A DNA stretch of 64,000 nucleotides from Kitasatospora terrestris (GTDB taxonomy: Bacteria; Actinomycetota; Actinomycetes; Streptomycetales; Streptomycetaceae), in NCBI RefSeq assembly GCF_039542905.1, contig NZ_BAABIS010000001.1, forward strand, positions 6,696,001-6,760,000. Reading direction: 5' to 3'. The notes under the pieces are model-generated. The model was not told where the DNA came from. It did not search any database and saw only the letters and a list, made by a program, of their open reading frames with translations. Shown one piece after another: positions 32,411-40,899 of this stretch. How positions within the stretch are numbered: position 1 is the stretch's first letter; each line of letters starts with the position of its first letter. The position numbers were made by a program, and so were the translations under genes.

Positions 32411-33319
32411 CTACCCCGCCGCGTAGGCGGACTGACGCCCCCTCATCCGCGGGTCCGGGCCGGTCAGCCCCACGCCCACGCCCAGCCCGACCAGCGCCGA
32501 CCCCGCCAGTGTCGCCGGGTGCGGAACCCCGGCGCCCAGCACCGCGCCCGACAGCGCCGCCGAGACCGGCACCAGCCCGGCGAACAGCCCCGCCCGCTCC
32601 GCACCCAGCCGGCCCAGCGCCCCGTACCAGAGCAGGAACGCCCCGCAGGTCAGCACCGCCCCCAGGTAGAGCAGTGCGAACAGCTCCGCCCCGCTCGGCA
32701 GGCGCAGCGCCGCCCGCCCGTCCAGCACCAGCGCCGTCACCGCGAACATCGGCACCGCCAGCGCCGTCGCGTACGCGGACACCCGCACCGCCCCCAGCCG
32801 GGGCAGCAACGGCACCGCCAGCAGCGAGAACCCCACCTCGCACAGCAGCGTCCCCACCGCGCACACCAGCCCCACCGGATCGCCCGAACCGAACCCCTGG
32901 GTGACCGCGGCGCCCGCCACCACCGCGACCCCCGCCAGCAGCAGCCGCGCCTGCGGCCGCCGGCGCTCCAGCAGCGGCCCGACCACCCCCATCAGCAGGG
33001 GCGCGCAGCCCAGCACGCTGCCCACCACCGCCGGCTCGGTGTGCCGCAGCGCCGTCACCATCAGCAGGTTGAACGCGTAGAGGCCGACCGCCGCCAGCGC
33101 GAGCAGCAGCAGGACCTCCCGGCGGTCGAGCCGGGGGCGCGGACCGCCGGCGCGGTGGGCCAGCGGCAGCAGCAGCGCCGCCGCCAGGACGTAGCGCACC
33201 GCCTGCCCGCCCGCCGACGGGAAGCCGGCGAGCAGTGCCGTCACCCCGGCCGAGCAGCCCAGCACGGTCATCGCGGCGGCGGCGCGCAGCCCGCCTGAGG
33301 AGGAGTCGGAGAGAGCCAT
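32411..33319 (-). CDS. EamA/DMT-superfamily transporter
   Basis: 302 residues with ten hydrophobic segments arranged as two EamA repeats (GGQAVRYVLAAALLLPLA and TCGAFLLWYGALGRLGAERAGLFAGLVPV). Probably exports or imports a small metabolite. Divergent from a PdxR-type regulator with operator-like repeats between them, so regulation of this transporter by that regulator is likely. Confidence 0.87.
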   Translation of the reverse strand: MALSDSSSGGLRAAAAMTVLGCSAGVTALLAGFPSAGGQAVRYVLAAALLLPLAHRAGGPRPRLDRREVLLLLALAAVGLYAFNLLMVTALRHTEPAVVGSVLGCAPLLMGVVGPLLERRRPQARLLLAGVAVVAGAAVTQGFGSGDPVGLVCAVGTLLCEVGFSLLAVPLLPRLGAVRVSAYATALAVPMFAVTALVLDGRAALRLPSGAELFALLYLGAVLTCGAFLLWYGALGRLGAERAGLFAGLVPVSAALSGAVLGAGVPHPATLAGSALVGLGVGVGLTGPDPRMRGRQSAYAAG

Positions 33320-33340
33320 GCCGCCACGCTAGGGTCGCAG

Positions 33341-33387
33341 GTGGTCCGGTCTGAAGGACCACTTCGACCGCCGATGAGAGGACCACT
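33341..33387. promoter_or_regulatory. operator-like repeats between DMT transporter and MocR regulator
   Basis: GTGGTCC (33341-33347) forms an inverted repeat with GGACCAC (33356-33362), and AGGACCACT occurs twice as a direct repeat (33355-33363 and 33379-33387, 24 bp apart). Combined inverted and direct repeats are the usual binding pattern of MocR/PdxR regulators. Confidence 0.65.
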
Positions 33388-33390
33388 CGG

Positions 33391-34764
33391 GTGCGAGAGC
33401 TGCTGATCACCGTGGACCACGCCGCGGGCGACCTCACCGGACAGCTCACCCGCGCCGTCCGCGCCGCCGTCCAGGACGGGCGGCTCGCCGCCGGCACCCG
33501 GCTGCCCGCCACCCGCGCCCTCGCCGCCGAGCTCGGCGTCTCCCGCGGCGTCGCCGTCGAGGCCTACGCCCAGCTCGTCGCCGAGGGCTACCTGGTCGGC
33601 CGGCACGGCTCCGGCACCCGGGTCGCCGACGGCGTCACCCCGCCCGGACCACCCACCCCGCCCCCGCCGGCCGCCGCCGAACCCACCCACGACCTCAAAC
33701 CCGGCACCCCCGACCTGGCCGCCTTCCCCCGGGCCGGCTGGGCCGCCGCCGTCCGCCGCGCCCTCGCCGACGCCCCCCACACCGACCTCGGCTACGGCGA
33801 CCCGGCCGGCCTGCCCGCCGTCCGCGCCGAGCTCGCCGGCTACCTCGGCCGGGTCCGCGCCGCCGCCGCCACCCCCGACCGGGTCATGGTGGTCAGCGGC
33901 GTCGGACAGGGCCTCGCCCTGCTCGCCCGCGTTCTCACCCGGCGCGGCCACGGCCCCTTCGCCGTCGAGGACCCCTGCTCGCCCGGCACCCTCGGCCTGC
34001 TCCGCGCCCACGGCATCGAGCCGGTCGGCGTCCCCGTCGACGACCACGGGCTGGACGTCGCCGCGCTCGCCGCCAGTGGCGCCGGGACGGTCCTGGTCAC
34101 CCCCGCGCACCAGTACCCCACCGGCGTCGTCCTCTCCCCGGGCCGGCGCGCCGAACTCGCCGCCTGGGCGCACCGCACCGGCGGCGTGGTGATCGAGGAC
34201 GACTACGACGCCGAGTTCCGCTACGACCGCGAACCCGTCGGCTGCCTCCAGGGCCTCGCCCACGACCGGGTCGTCCACCTCGGATCGGTCAGCAAGTCGC
34301 TCGCGCCGGGGCTCCGGCTCGGCTGGGCGGTCCTGCCGCCGTGGCTGGCCGCCGACTTCCGCGAGGCCAAGCGGTACACCGACCTCGGCACGGGCGTCGT
34401 CGACCAGCTGGCGTTCGGACGGCTGCTCGCGGACGGGGCGTACGACCGGCACCTGCGCGACCTGCGGGCCCGCTACCGGGCCCGGCGGGACGCGCTCGTC
34501 GCCGCGCTCGCGGCGGAACTCCCCGCCGCACGCGTCCGGGGGGTGGCCGCCGGGCTGCACCTGTACCTGGACCTGCCGGACGGCAGCGACGAGGCGGCGG
34601 TGGTGGCCGCGGCGGGGGAGCGGCGGCTGCGGGTGGAGCCGGTCGCGCCCATGCGCCTCGCCCCCGGCGGGCCCGCCCTCGCCCTGGGCTACGCCGGCCT
34701 GCCGGAACACCGCCTCCGCGAGGCCGCCCACCTCCTCGCCACCGCCGTCGCCGCAGCCGGCTGA
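33391..34764 (+). CDS. PdxR/MocR-type GntR regulator with aminotransferase domain
   Basis: 457 residues, full-length MocR architecture. The wHTH (about 13-75, with LPATRALAAELGVSRGVAVEAYAQLVAEGYL) is joined by a Pro-rich linker (PPGPPTPPPPAAAEP) to a fold-type I domain with TPAHQYPTGVVLS, EDDYDAEFRYD and the PLP lysine in GSVSKSLAPGLRLGW. A PLP-type ligand is expected. GTG start. Divergent from the transporter, with the repeats above as likely binding sites. Confidence 0.9.
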   Translation: MRELLITVDHAAGDLTGQLTRAVRAAVQDGRLAAGTRLPATRALAAELGVSRGVAVEAYAQLVAEGYLVGRHGSGTRVADGVTPPGPPTPPPPAAAEPTHDLKPGTPDLAAFPRAGWAAAVRRALADAPHTDLGYGDPAGLPAVRAELAGYLGRVRAAAATPDRVMVVSGVGQGLALLARVLTRRGHGPFAVEDPCSPGTLGLLRAHGIEPVGVPVDDHGLDVAALAASGAGTVLVTPAHQYPTGVVLSPGRRAELAAWAHRTGGVVIEDDYDAEFRYDREPVGCLQGLAHDRVVHLGSVSKSLAPGLRLGWAVLPPWLAADFREAKRYTDLGTGVVDQLAFGRLLADGAYDRHLRDLRARYRARRDALVAALAAELPAARVRGVAAGLHLYLDLPDGSDEAAVVAAAGERRLRVEPVAPMRLAPGGPALALGYAGLPEHRLREAAHLLATAVAAAG

Positions 34765-34906
34765 CCCCGGTCACCACCTGCCTGCGGCGGCGGGACCCGA
34801 CGGCTGTGCCCGACGGCTGTGCGGGGGGCCCGCCGTGGGAGCGCCCCCGCGCCGGCGCGGAGAACCTGCGGCGGGTGAGCGGCGGGCCGGGGTGCCACCC
34901 GCCTGA

Positions 34907-35899
34907 GAAAGTGTTGGGTAATCGGATGATCACTCGTTCTTGAGGTCGTCGGCGAGGCGGCGGGCCGCTTCGGTCTCGATGGGACCGTGCGGTTCGATCT
35001 CCTCGCCGGCGAGGCGGGCGGCCATGAGCCGGATCATCGCGACCTTGATCATCGCTTCGGCGTGCGCGGTCTTGCGCTCGTAGTCCCGTGCCAACCGTCT
35101 GCACCGTCCCAGCCAGGAGAATGTCCGCTCGACCACCCACCTGCGGGGCAGTACCTGGAACCCTTTCACATCGGCGTTGCGCGGCACCGCAACGATCTCC
35201 AGCCCTTCGTGCTCGGCCGCCCAGCCGACCAGTCCCGCGTCGACCACGTTCACGTATCCGCCGTCCACCCAGACCGGCCCGACCTGCGGAAACGAGCTCC
35301 GGATCCCGGCGAGGACCAGCTTCGCGCCTGCCCGGTCCTGCACCGAGGCCGAGTGCACCACCGCCCGCAGCACCAGTCCGCAGGTGTCCACGAGCAGGTG
35401 CCGCTTGCGGCCCCGCACGCGCTTGCCCGCGTCGTAGCCGATCGCCTGCCCGCCCTGGTGGCTGCGGGCGGACTGCGAGTCCAGCACCGCCGCCGAGGGC
35501 TGCGGATCCCGCCCGTCCGCCACCCGCACCCGCTCGCGCAGCGTGTCGTGGACCCGGTTCCAGGTGCCGTCCGCAGTCCAGGCCCGGAACCACCGGTAGG
35601 CCGCGTCCCACGGGGCCAGATCGTGCGGCACCAACCGCCAGGCGCAACCGCTGACCAGCACATACAGCACCGTGTCCACGACCAGCCGGCGCGGGAACTT
35701 CAGCGGCCGACCCGCCCTGCGCGGATCCCGCACCGGCAGCAGCGGCTCGATCGCCGCCCACTGGGCATCCGTCAACGACGAGGAATAGGAAGGCTTGCAC
35801 GCACAGACACACATGGCGGTGATCTTCACGGACACCGTGGCCGCAAAGATCACCGCCAGGGCATCACGCCAAGCAGTTGATCAATTACCCAACACTTTC
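34907..35899. mobile_element. IS5-family insertion sequence, complete
   Basis: 993 bp. Both ends carry the inverted repeat GAAAGTGTTGGGTAAT (perfect over 16 bp), and TGA flanks each side (34904-34906 and 35900-35902) as a 3-bp target duplication of the TNA type seen in IS5 relatives. One intact transposase gene fills it. It sits between the MocR gene and a GNAT gene in non-coding DNA, so no gene is visibly broken. Confidence 0.9.
34930..35853 (-). CDS. IS5-family transposase
   Basis: 307 residues. N-terminal DUF4096-type domain (SSLTDAQWAAIEPLLPVRDPRRAGRP) and a DDE catalytic core with Asp in VLDSQSARS, Asp in VWVDGGYVN and Glu in RRWVVERTFSWLGRCRRL. Reading frame intact, so it is potentially active. 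The start could also be the ATG at 35814 (MCVCACKPS), which is closer to the usual length. Confidence 0.93.
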   Translation of the reverse strand: MIFAATVSVKITAMCVCACKPSYSSSLTDAQWAAIEPLLPVRDPRRAGRPLKFPRRLVVDTVLYVLVSGCAWRLVPHDLAPWDAAYRWFRAWTADGTWNRVHDTLRERVRVADGRDPQPSAAVLDSQSARSHQGGQAIGYDAGKRVRGRKRHLLVDTCGLVLRAVVHSASVQDRAGAKLVLAGIRSSFPQVGPVWVDGGYVNVVDAGLVGWAAEHEGLEIVAVPRNADVKGFQVLPRRWVVERTFSWLGRCRRLARDYERKTAHAEAMIKVAMIRLMAARLAGEEIEPHGPIETEAARRLADDLKNE

Positions 35900-36102
35900 T
35901 GAGACGCCGAAGCGACGGCCGGCCCCCGGCGGGGGTTGCCCCGCCCGAGGCCCGGGCGCGCCGTGCCCGTCGCCCGCGCCGGGCGCACGGGGCCTTCGCA
36001 CCGGCAGCCGCCACCGCCGTCGGCGGCGGGGGCGGGGGCGGGGGCCGTGCCCGAAGGCTGTCCGGGGCCCGCCCGTTCGACCGGGCGGTGGGCCCGCCCG
36101 TG

Positions 36103-36687
36103 TCAGGGGATCAGGTCGGTGGGGAGGAGGTCCATCAGGAGGCCGTCGTGCCAGCGGCCGTCGAGGCCGCGTTCGTAGGCGCGCATGGTGCCGACGGGGT
36201 GGAAGCCGACGCGGCGGTAGCACGCGATGGCGGCGGTGTTGTCGGCGGCGGGGTCGATGACCAGGCGGTGGTGGCCGCGGTCGGTGAGCAGGTGGTGCGC
36301 GAGGGTGCGGACGGCGTCGGTGCCCAGGCCCCGGCCGTGGACCGCGGGGTCGAGGTAGACGTCGATGCCGGCGTGGCGGTACTCGGGGTCGGTCTCCTCG
36401 TACCACTGGATCTGGCCGACCACCCGGCCGTCGAACTCGACGGCGTACACCCGGGTGGTCGGGTCGTCCAGGTCCTCGCCGACCTCGGCCTCCAGGTCGG
36501 CGGTGGACTCCGGGCCGCGCCACCAGCGGCGCACCTCGGGGGTGGCGCGGATGGCGGCGAGCGCGGGCACGTCCCGCTGCTCGGCGCCGCGCAGGAGCAC
36601 GGCGCGGCCGGTCAGTGCGGGCAGCACGGCCGGCTCGGCGGTCGTTCCCGGCTCGGCACCTGGACTCTCGGCTGGACCTGGGGGCAT
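36103..36687 (-). CDS. GNAT acetyltransferase, aminoglycoside 6'-type
   Basis: 194 residues. The blocks VVGQIQWYEETDPEYRHAGIDVYLDPAVHGRGLGTDAV and HHRLVIDPAADNTAAIACYRRVGFHPVGTMR, with DGLLMDLL near the end, follow the AAC(6')-type GNAT pattern; HGRGLG is the acetyl-CoA P-loop. Acetylation of an aminoglycoside-like or other amine is plausible, and resistance is not demonstrated. Followed by a GC-rich inverted repeat that may terminate it; 10 nt downstream of the rhomboid gene. Confidence 0.78.
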   Translation of the reverse strand: MPPGPAESPGAEPGTTAEPAVLPALTGRAVLLRGAEQRDVPALAAIRATPEVRRWWRGPESTADLEAEVGEDLDDPTTRVYAVEFDGRVVGQIQWYEETDPEYRHAGIDVYLDPAVHGRGLGTDAVRTLAHHLLTDRGHHRLVIDPAADNTAAIACYRRVGFHPVGTMRAYERGLDGRWHDGLLMDLLPTDLIP

Positions 36688-36697
36688 GGGGCGAACG

Positions 36698-37672
36698 CTA
36701 CGCGCTCCACGGCATCGACGCCGTGATGTCGGCGGTCCGCACCGCCACGAGCACGATCAGCAGTCCGACCAGTGCGACCACCCCGACGGCCTGCACCGCG
36801 CCCTGGACGTCCCTGCGCCGCCGGGGCGCGTAGGCGAACACGGAGCCGACGGCGAGTCCGGTGAGGAGTCCGCCGAGGTGTCCCTGCCAGGAGGTGAACC
36901 CGGCGGAGATGACCATCCAGATCACGAAGGTGATCAGCAGCTGCTTGCCGCCCAGGGGGTCGTGGTGCAGGCGCCGACTGAGCACGAAGTACGCGCCCGC
37001 CAGTCCGAAGATCGCACCGGACGCGCCGACCGCCGACTGCCCGGGGGAGTTCAGCAGGTAGACCGCGACCGATCCGCCGAGCGCGGACGCCAGGTACAGC
37101 GCCAGGTAGCGGACCGCGCCCAGCTGCTGCTCGACCGCCCGGCCGAGGATCCACAGCCAGTACATGTTGAAGAGGATGTGCAGGATCGCGGTCGGCCCGC
37201 CGGTCAGCGGCAGGTGGAGGAAGGCGCCGGTGATCAGCCGGTACCACTCGCCCTGCGCCACGCCGACCCCGTCGAACCCGGGCGGCAGCGCGGTGCTGTG
37301 CACCAGGTAGTGGCCCCCGTCGGGGCCGATCACGGTCTGGCCGACCATCTCGAAGCGGTCCACGAACGCGGGGCGGACCAGCTCGATCACGTACGCGATC
37401 AGGTTGACCGCCATCAGTACGACGGTCGCCACCGGGGTCACCGCCGTCGGCCCGCCGAACACCGAGCGGGCCTGCCGGACCCCGGCGTTGCCCTCCCGGA
37501 CGCACTCCACGCACTGGTAGCCGACCGAGGCCTCGCGTCGGCACTCCGGGCACGCGTACCGGTCGCAGCGGGCGCACCGCACGTACGACTCGCGGTCGGG
37601 GTGCCGGAAGCAGACGGCGGGCGCCGGGGGCTCGGTGCCCGGCCCGGGATCGGCGGTGTGGTCGGCGTCCAT
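36698..37672 (-). CDS. rhomboid-family intramembrane serine protease
   Basis: 324 residues. The N-terminus has a cysteine/histidine-rich zinc-binding-like segment (CFRHPDRESYVRCARCDRYACPECRREASVGYQCVEC). Six or seven membrane helices follow, with HILFNMYWLW, catalytic Ser in VGASGAIFGLAGAYF and catalytic His in WQGHLGGLLTG. It cleaves membrane proteins within the bilayer. The ATG at 37672 is the first in-frame start before the zinc segment; a GTG farther upstream is less likely. Confidence 0.92.
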   Translation of the reverse strand: MDADHTADPGPGTEPPAPAVCFRHPDRESYVRCARCDRYACPECRREASVGYQCVECVREGNAGVRQARSVFGGPTAVTPVATVVLMAVNLIAYVIELVRPAFVDRFEMVGQTVIGPDGGHYLVHSTALPPGFDGVGVAQGEWYRLITGAFLHLPLTGGPTAILHILFNMYWLWILGRAVEQQLGAVRYLALYLASALGGSVAVYLLNSPGQSAVGASGAIFGLAGAYFVLSRRLHHDPLGGKQLLITFVIWMVISAGFTSWQGHLGGLLTGLAVGSVFAYAPRRRRDVQGAVQAVGVVALVGLLIVLVAVRTADITASMPWSA

Positions 37673-37806
37673 GGACTCGGTTCTCCCCCTCGGTCGGTGC
37701 CCGCCGCCGGACACCCGGCGGCGCGCCCAACCCTACGGCCTGTCGTGCGGTCCGCGACGGACAGGCCCCGGGCCTCGGCGGCGTACGGCCCGCAGAACCC
37801 CCGGCC

Positions 37807-38979
37807 TCAGCGGCGCACGGCCCGGAGGATCACGAACTTCGGGTTGGCGGCGACGGTCTCGCAGCCACCGAAGATCTTGCGCAGCTTCACGTGGTAGCCG
37901 AGGTGCCGGTTGCCGACCACCCACAGCTCGCCGCCCGGGCGCAGCACCCGGCGGGCGCCGGTGAACATCCGCCACGCGACCGCGTCGGTGGTCGCCTGGT
38001 GGGAGTGGAACGGCGGATTGTTCAGCACCAGGTCCGCCGAGCCGGACGGGACGCCGTCCAGGCCGTCCCCGACCCGGAACCCGGCCGTCCGCTCCGCGCC
38101 CAGCGCGGCCCGGAAGGTCGCCTCGGCGGAGGCCACCGCCTGGAAGGACTCGTCGACGAACAGCGGCTCGGCCGCCGGGTTGGCCAGCGCCGCCGCCGTA
38201 CCGAGCACGCCGTTGCCGCAGCCCAGGTCGACGACCCGGTCGGGGCCGCTGCGCTCCGGCAGGTGCTCGAGCAGGAAGCGGGTGCCGATGTCCAGGCGCT
38301 CCGCGCAGAACACGCCGGCGTGGTTGACCACCGTGCGGCCGGACACCGGGCCGACCCCCTCCGGCAGCGGGTAGCTGTGCGGCCACGGGTTGGCGGGCCT
38401 GACCAGCGCCGGGTCAGGGGTGGCGAGGATCAGCCGGGCCTTGCGGACCGCCAGCGAGGTACGGGTCGGGCCGACCAGCCGCTCGAAGAGCTCCAGCGTC
38501 GAGGTGTGGATCTCGGTCACCATGCCGGTGCCGACCACCACCGTGCCCGGGTGCAGGGCCGGGGCGAGCCGGTGCAGCTGGTCCTCCAGCAGCGCCAGGC
38601 TCTTCGGCACCCGGACCAGCAGGACGTCGATCCGCGCCGGCACCGGATCCCGGGTGGTGAGCAGCCGGACGGCGTCCGCGGCGACGCCGTTGCGCGCCAG
38701 GTTCGCGGTGGTGGCGCTGCGGCCGAGGAAGGAGTCGACGATCTGCGTCGGCCGCCGCTCCGCGAGTGCGACCGCCAGCGCCCCCCAGCGGTCCCCGACC
38801 ACCACCACCTCGCCCGAGAGGTCGACGGGCGCGGGGTGCTCGATCCCCTTCAGCTCCTCCCCGGCCAGGTACCGCAGCAGGTACTCGTCGGATGCGTCCC
38901 AGGCACGGAGCTGGTCGCGGGGGTCCTCGGGGAAGCGGGCGAGCGCGAGCTCGCCCCACGGCGTGGCGAAGCGGTTCAT
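37807..38979 (-). CDS. RlmG/RsmC-type rRNA guanine-N2 methyltransferase
   Basis: 390 residues made of two tandem methyltransferase-like domains, the first degenerate, as in RsmC and RlmG. The active second domain shows VVDLGCGNGVLGTAAALANP (SAM motif I) and the NNPPFH catalytic motif for base N-methylation. Methylation of a guanine in 16S or 23S rRNA is expected; which one cannot be decided here. Confidence 0.87.
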   Translation of the reverse strand: MNRFATPWGELALARFPEDPRDQLRAWDASDEYLLRYLAGEELKGIEHPAPVDLSGEVVVVGDRWGALAVALAERRPTQIVDSFLGRSATTANLARNGVAADAVRLLTTRDPVPARIDVLLVRVPKSLALLEDQLHRLAPALHPGTVVVGTGMVTEIHTSTLELFERLVGPTRTSLAVRKARLILATPDPALVRPANPWPHSYPLPEGVGPVSGRTVVNHAGVFCAERLDIGTRFLLEHLPERSGPDRVVDLGCGNGVLGTAAALANPAAEPLFVDESFQAVASAEATFRAALGAERTAGFRVGDGLDGVPSGSADLVLNNPPFHSHQATTDAVAWRMFTGARRVLRPGGELWVVGNRHLGYHVKLRKIFGGCETVAANPKFVILRAVRR

Positions 38980-39025
38980 CGTCCCCTCAGGCTAGCGGAG
39001 GCCCCACCCCGCTACGCTGCCCGCC

Positions 39026-39967
39026 ATGATCGACCCCACCCGCGCGGACCGGGCGGCGGGCGCCGTCGTCGGCTCGGCCGTCGGCGACGCGCTCGGCGCC
39101 CCCTTCGAATTCGGCCCGGCCGGCGCCTTCGGCACCCGCTTCCCGGCTCCCGGTGCGGGCGGCGAGATGTGCGGGGGCGGCGGCTGGGACCCGGGCGAGG
39201 CCACCGACGACACGCAGATGGCCGTCCACCTCGGCGAATCGCTGCTCGAACGCGGCGGACTCGACCTGCCCGACGTCTTCGACCGCTTCCGCCGCTGGGC
39301 GTGCGACCAGCCCAAGGACATCGGCCTGCAGACCGAGGCCGTGCTCACCGCCGACCTGCCCTGGGACCTCGCCGCCGCGATCCACTTCCAGACCAACCTC
39401 CGCGCGGCCGGCAACGGCTCCCTGATGCGGGCCGCCACCGCCGCCGTCCGCTTCGCCCCGGCCGGGCGGGACGCCACGATGGACGCCGCCCGGCGGATCG
39501 CCGCGCTCACCCACGGCGACCGGGCTGCCTGGGAGGGCACGGCGATCCAGCACGAACTCGTCCGGGTCGCGCTGGCCGGGCGGGACCCGATCGCCGCGCT
39601 GCCCGCCACGCTCGACGCGGTCCACCCCGACCACCGCGAGCGCTACGCCACCGTCCTCGCCCCCGACTGGCACCCGGAGCTGGCCACCGAGTTCAACGGC
39701 GCGGTCTGGCCCTGCCTCGGCTCGGCGGTGTGGGCGCTGCGCACCACCGGCGGCTTCGAGGACGCGCTGCGCGCCGCCGTCGACCTCGGCGGGGACACCG
39801 ACACGGTCGCCGCCGTCACCGGCGCGCTGGCCGGGGCGGTGTACGGGCTGGGCGCCGTGCCCGAGCGGTGGACCGCGCCGCTGCACGTGCCGCTGCCGGG
39901 CGGCGGCGGGCGGACGCTGCACCTCGCCGACCTGGTCGGGCTGGCCGAGCGCCTCGCCGCGGGGTGA
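39026..39967 (+). CDS. ADP-ribosylglycohydrolase family protein
   Basis: 313 residues. Metal-binding motifs EATDDTQMAVHL and LGGDTDTVAAVTGALAG and the start GAVVGSAVGDALGAPFEF are characteristic of the DraG/ARH fold, which removes ADP-ribose from proteins or nucleic acids using two Mg2+ ions. Single gene, divergent from the rRNA methyltransferase gene. Followed by a run of GGTCGGCC-type repeats to 40090. Confidence 0.9.
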   Translation: MIDPTRADRAAGAVVGSAVGDALGAPFEFGPAGAFGTRFPAPGAGGEMCGGGGWDPGEATDDTQMAVHLGESLLERGGLDLPDVFDRFRRWACDQPKDIGLQTEAVLTADLPWDLAAAIHFQTNLRAAGNGSLMRAATAAVRFAPAGRDATMDAARRIAALTHGDRAAWEGTAIQHELVRVALAGRDPIAALPATLDAVHPDHRERYATVLAPDWHPELATEFNGAVWPCLGSAVWALRTTGGFEDALRAAVDLGGDTDTVAAVTGALAGAVYGLGAVPERWTAPLHVPLPGGGGRTLHLADLVGLAERLAAG

Positions 39968-40090
39968 CCGGGCGCGGCCGACCAGCTGTCACGCGGCCGG
40001 GCCGGCCGGGCGGGCGAGAAGGTCGGGCCGGTCGGCCAGTCGGCCGGTCGGCCGGTCGGGACGGCCAGGCGGGTCGAGCGGTCAGGCCGG

Positions 40091-40717
40091 TCAGGCCGCC
40101 ACCCGGGCCGAGCCGAGGGAGTCGGCGGCCAGGATGCGCGGGGCGCCCGGTTCGTAGAAGACCTCGAGGTCGGTGACGGTGAACCCGGCGTTGGTGATCA
40201 TCGGCACGATCGGCCGGTCGAGGTGGCAGCCGGCGAGGACCCGCTGCTGGATCGGGTCGAGCCGGTGCTGCCAGCGGCGGACGCCCCGGTCGGCCTCGGG
40301 AGCGAGGCCGTGCTCGACGAAGCGCAGCACGCCGCCGGGCCGCAGCACCCGGCGGATCTCCCGCAGCGCCGCCTGGGCGTCCGGGATGGTGCACAGCGTC
40401 CAGGTGGAGAGCGCGGAGTCGAACGAGGCGTCGGCGAAGGGCAGCCGCTGCCCGTCCCGCGCGGCCAGCCGGACAGGTGCGCGCGAGCCCGCCACCCGGT
40501 CGCCGGCCATCCGCCACGCGACGTCGGACGGTTCGACGGCGGCGACGGAGTCGACCTCGGGCGGATAGAACCGGATGTTGAGCCCCGACCCGAAGCCGAG
40601 CTCCACCACCTCGCCGGTCAAGCCCCGACAGGCCCGCTCCCGGATCGGCTCGCCGGTCTTCATCCCGCACGCCCAGTCGATCAGCCGCGGGACGACGTGT
40701 TCGCTGTAGTAGCCCAT
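40091..40717 (-). CDS. class I SAM-dependent methyltransferase
   Basis: 208 residues. Motif I is VVELGFGSGLNIRFYPP; the later blocks FDSALSTWTLCTIPDAQAALREIRRVLRPGGVLRFVEHG identify a Methyltransf_11-type enzyme, similar to phosphatidylethanolamine or small-molecule methyltransferases. GGGAGAG lies upstream of the ATG at 40717, so the longer reading from 40768 is not used. Substrate unknown. Confidence 0.87.
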   Translation of the reverse strand: MGYYSEHVVPRLIDWACGMKTGEPIRERACRGLTGEVVELGFGSGLNIRFYPPEVDSVAAVEPSDVAWRMAGDRVAGSRAPVRLAARDGQRLPFADASFDSALSTWTLCTIPDAQAALREIRRVLRPGGVLRFVEHGLAPEADRGVRRWQHRLDPIQQRVLAGCHLDRPIVPMITNAGFTVTDLEVFYEPGAPRILAADSLGSARVAA

Positions 40718-40899
40718 GGCGCTCTCCCGTACCCCCCTGGACCGGTCCGGCCCGCGGCGCCCCCGCACACACCCGTGCGCCGACGGACCACCCCGACGGC
40801 CGACCCGGTCCTCCTTCCAGGATCGCCGCCCGGCCGACCGGTGTCACGCCTGTACGGCGGCGCCGTGGACCGGCCGTCGGACCGGCCGTCGGACAGGCC

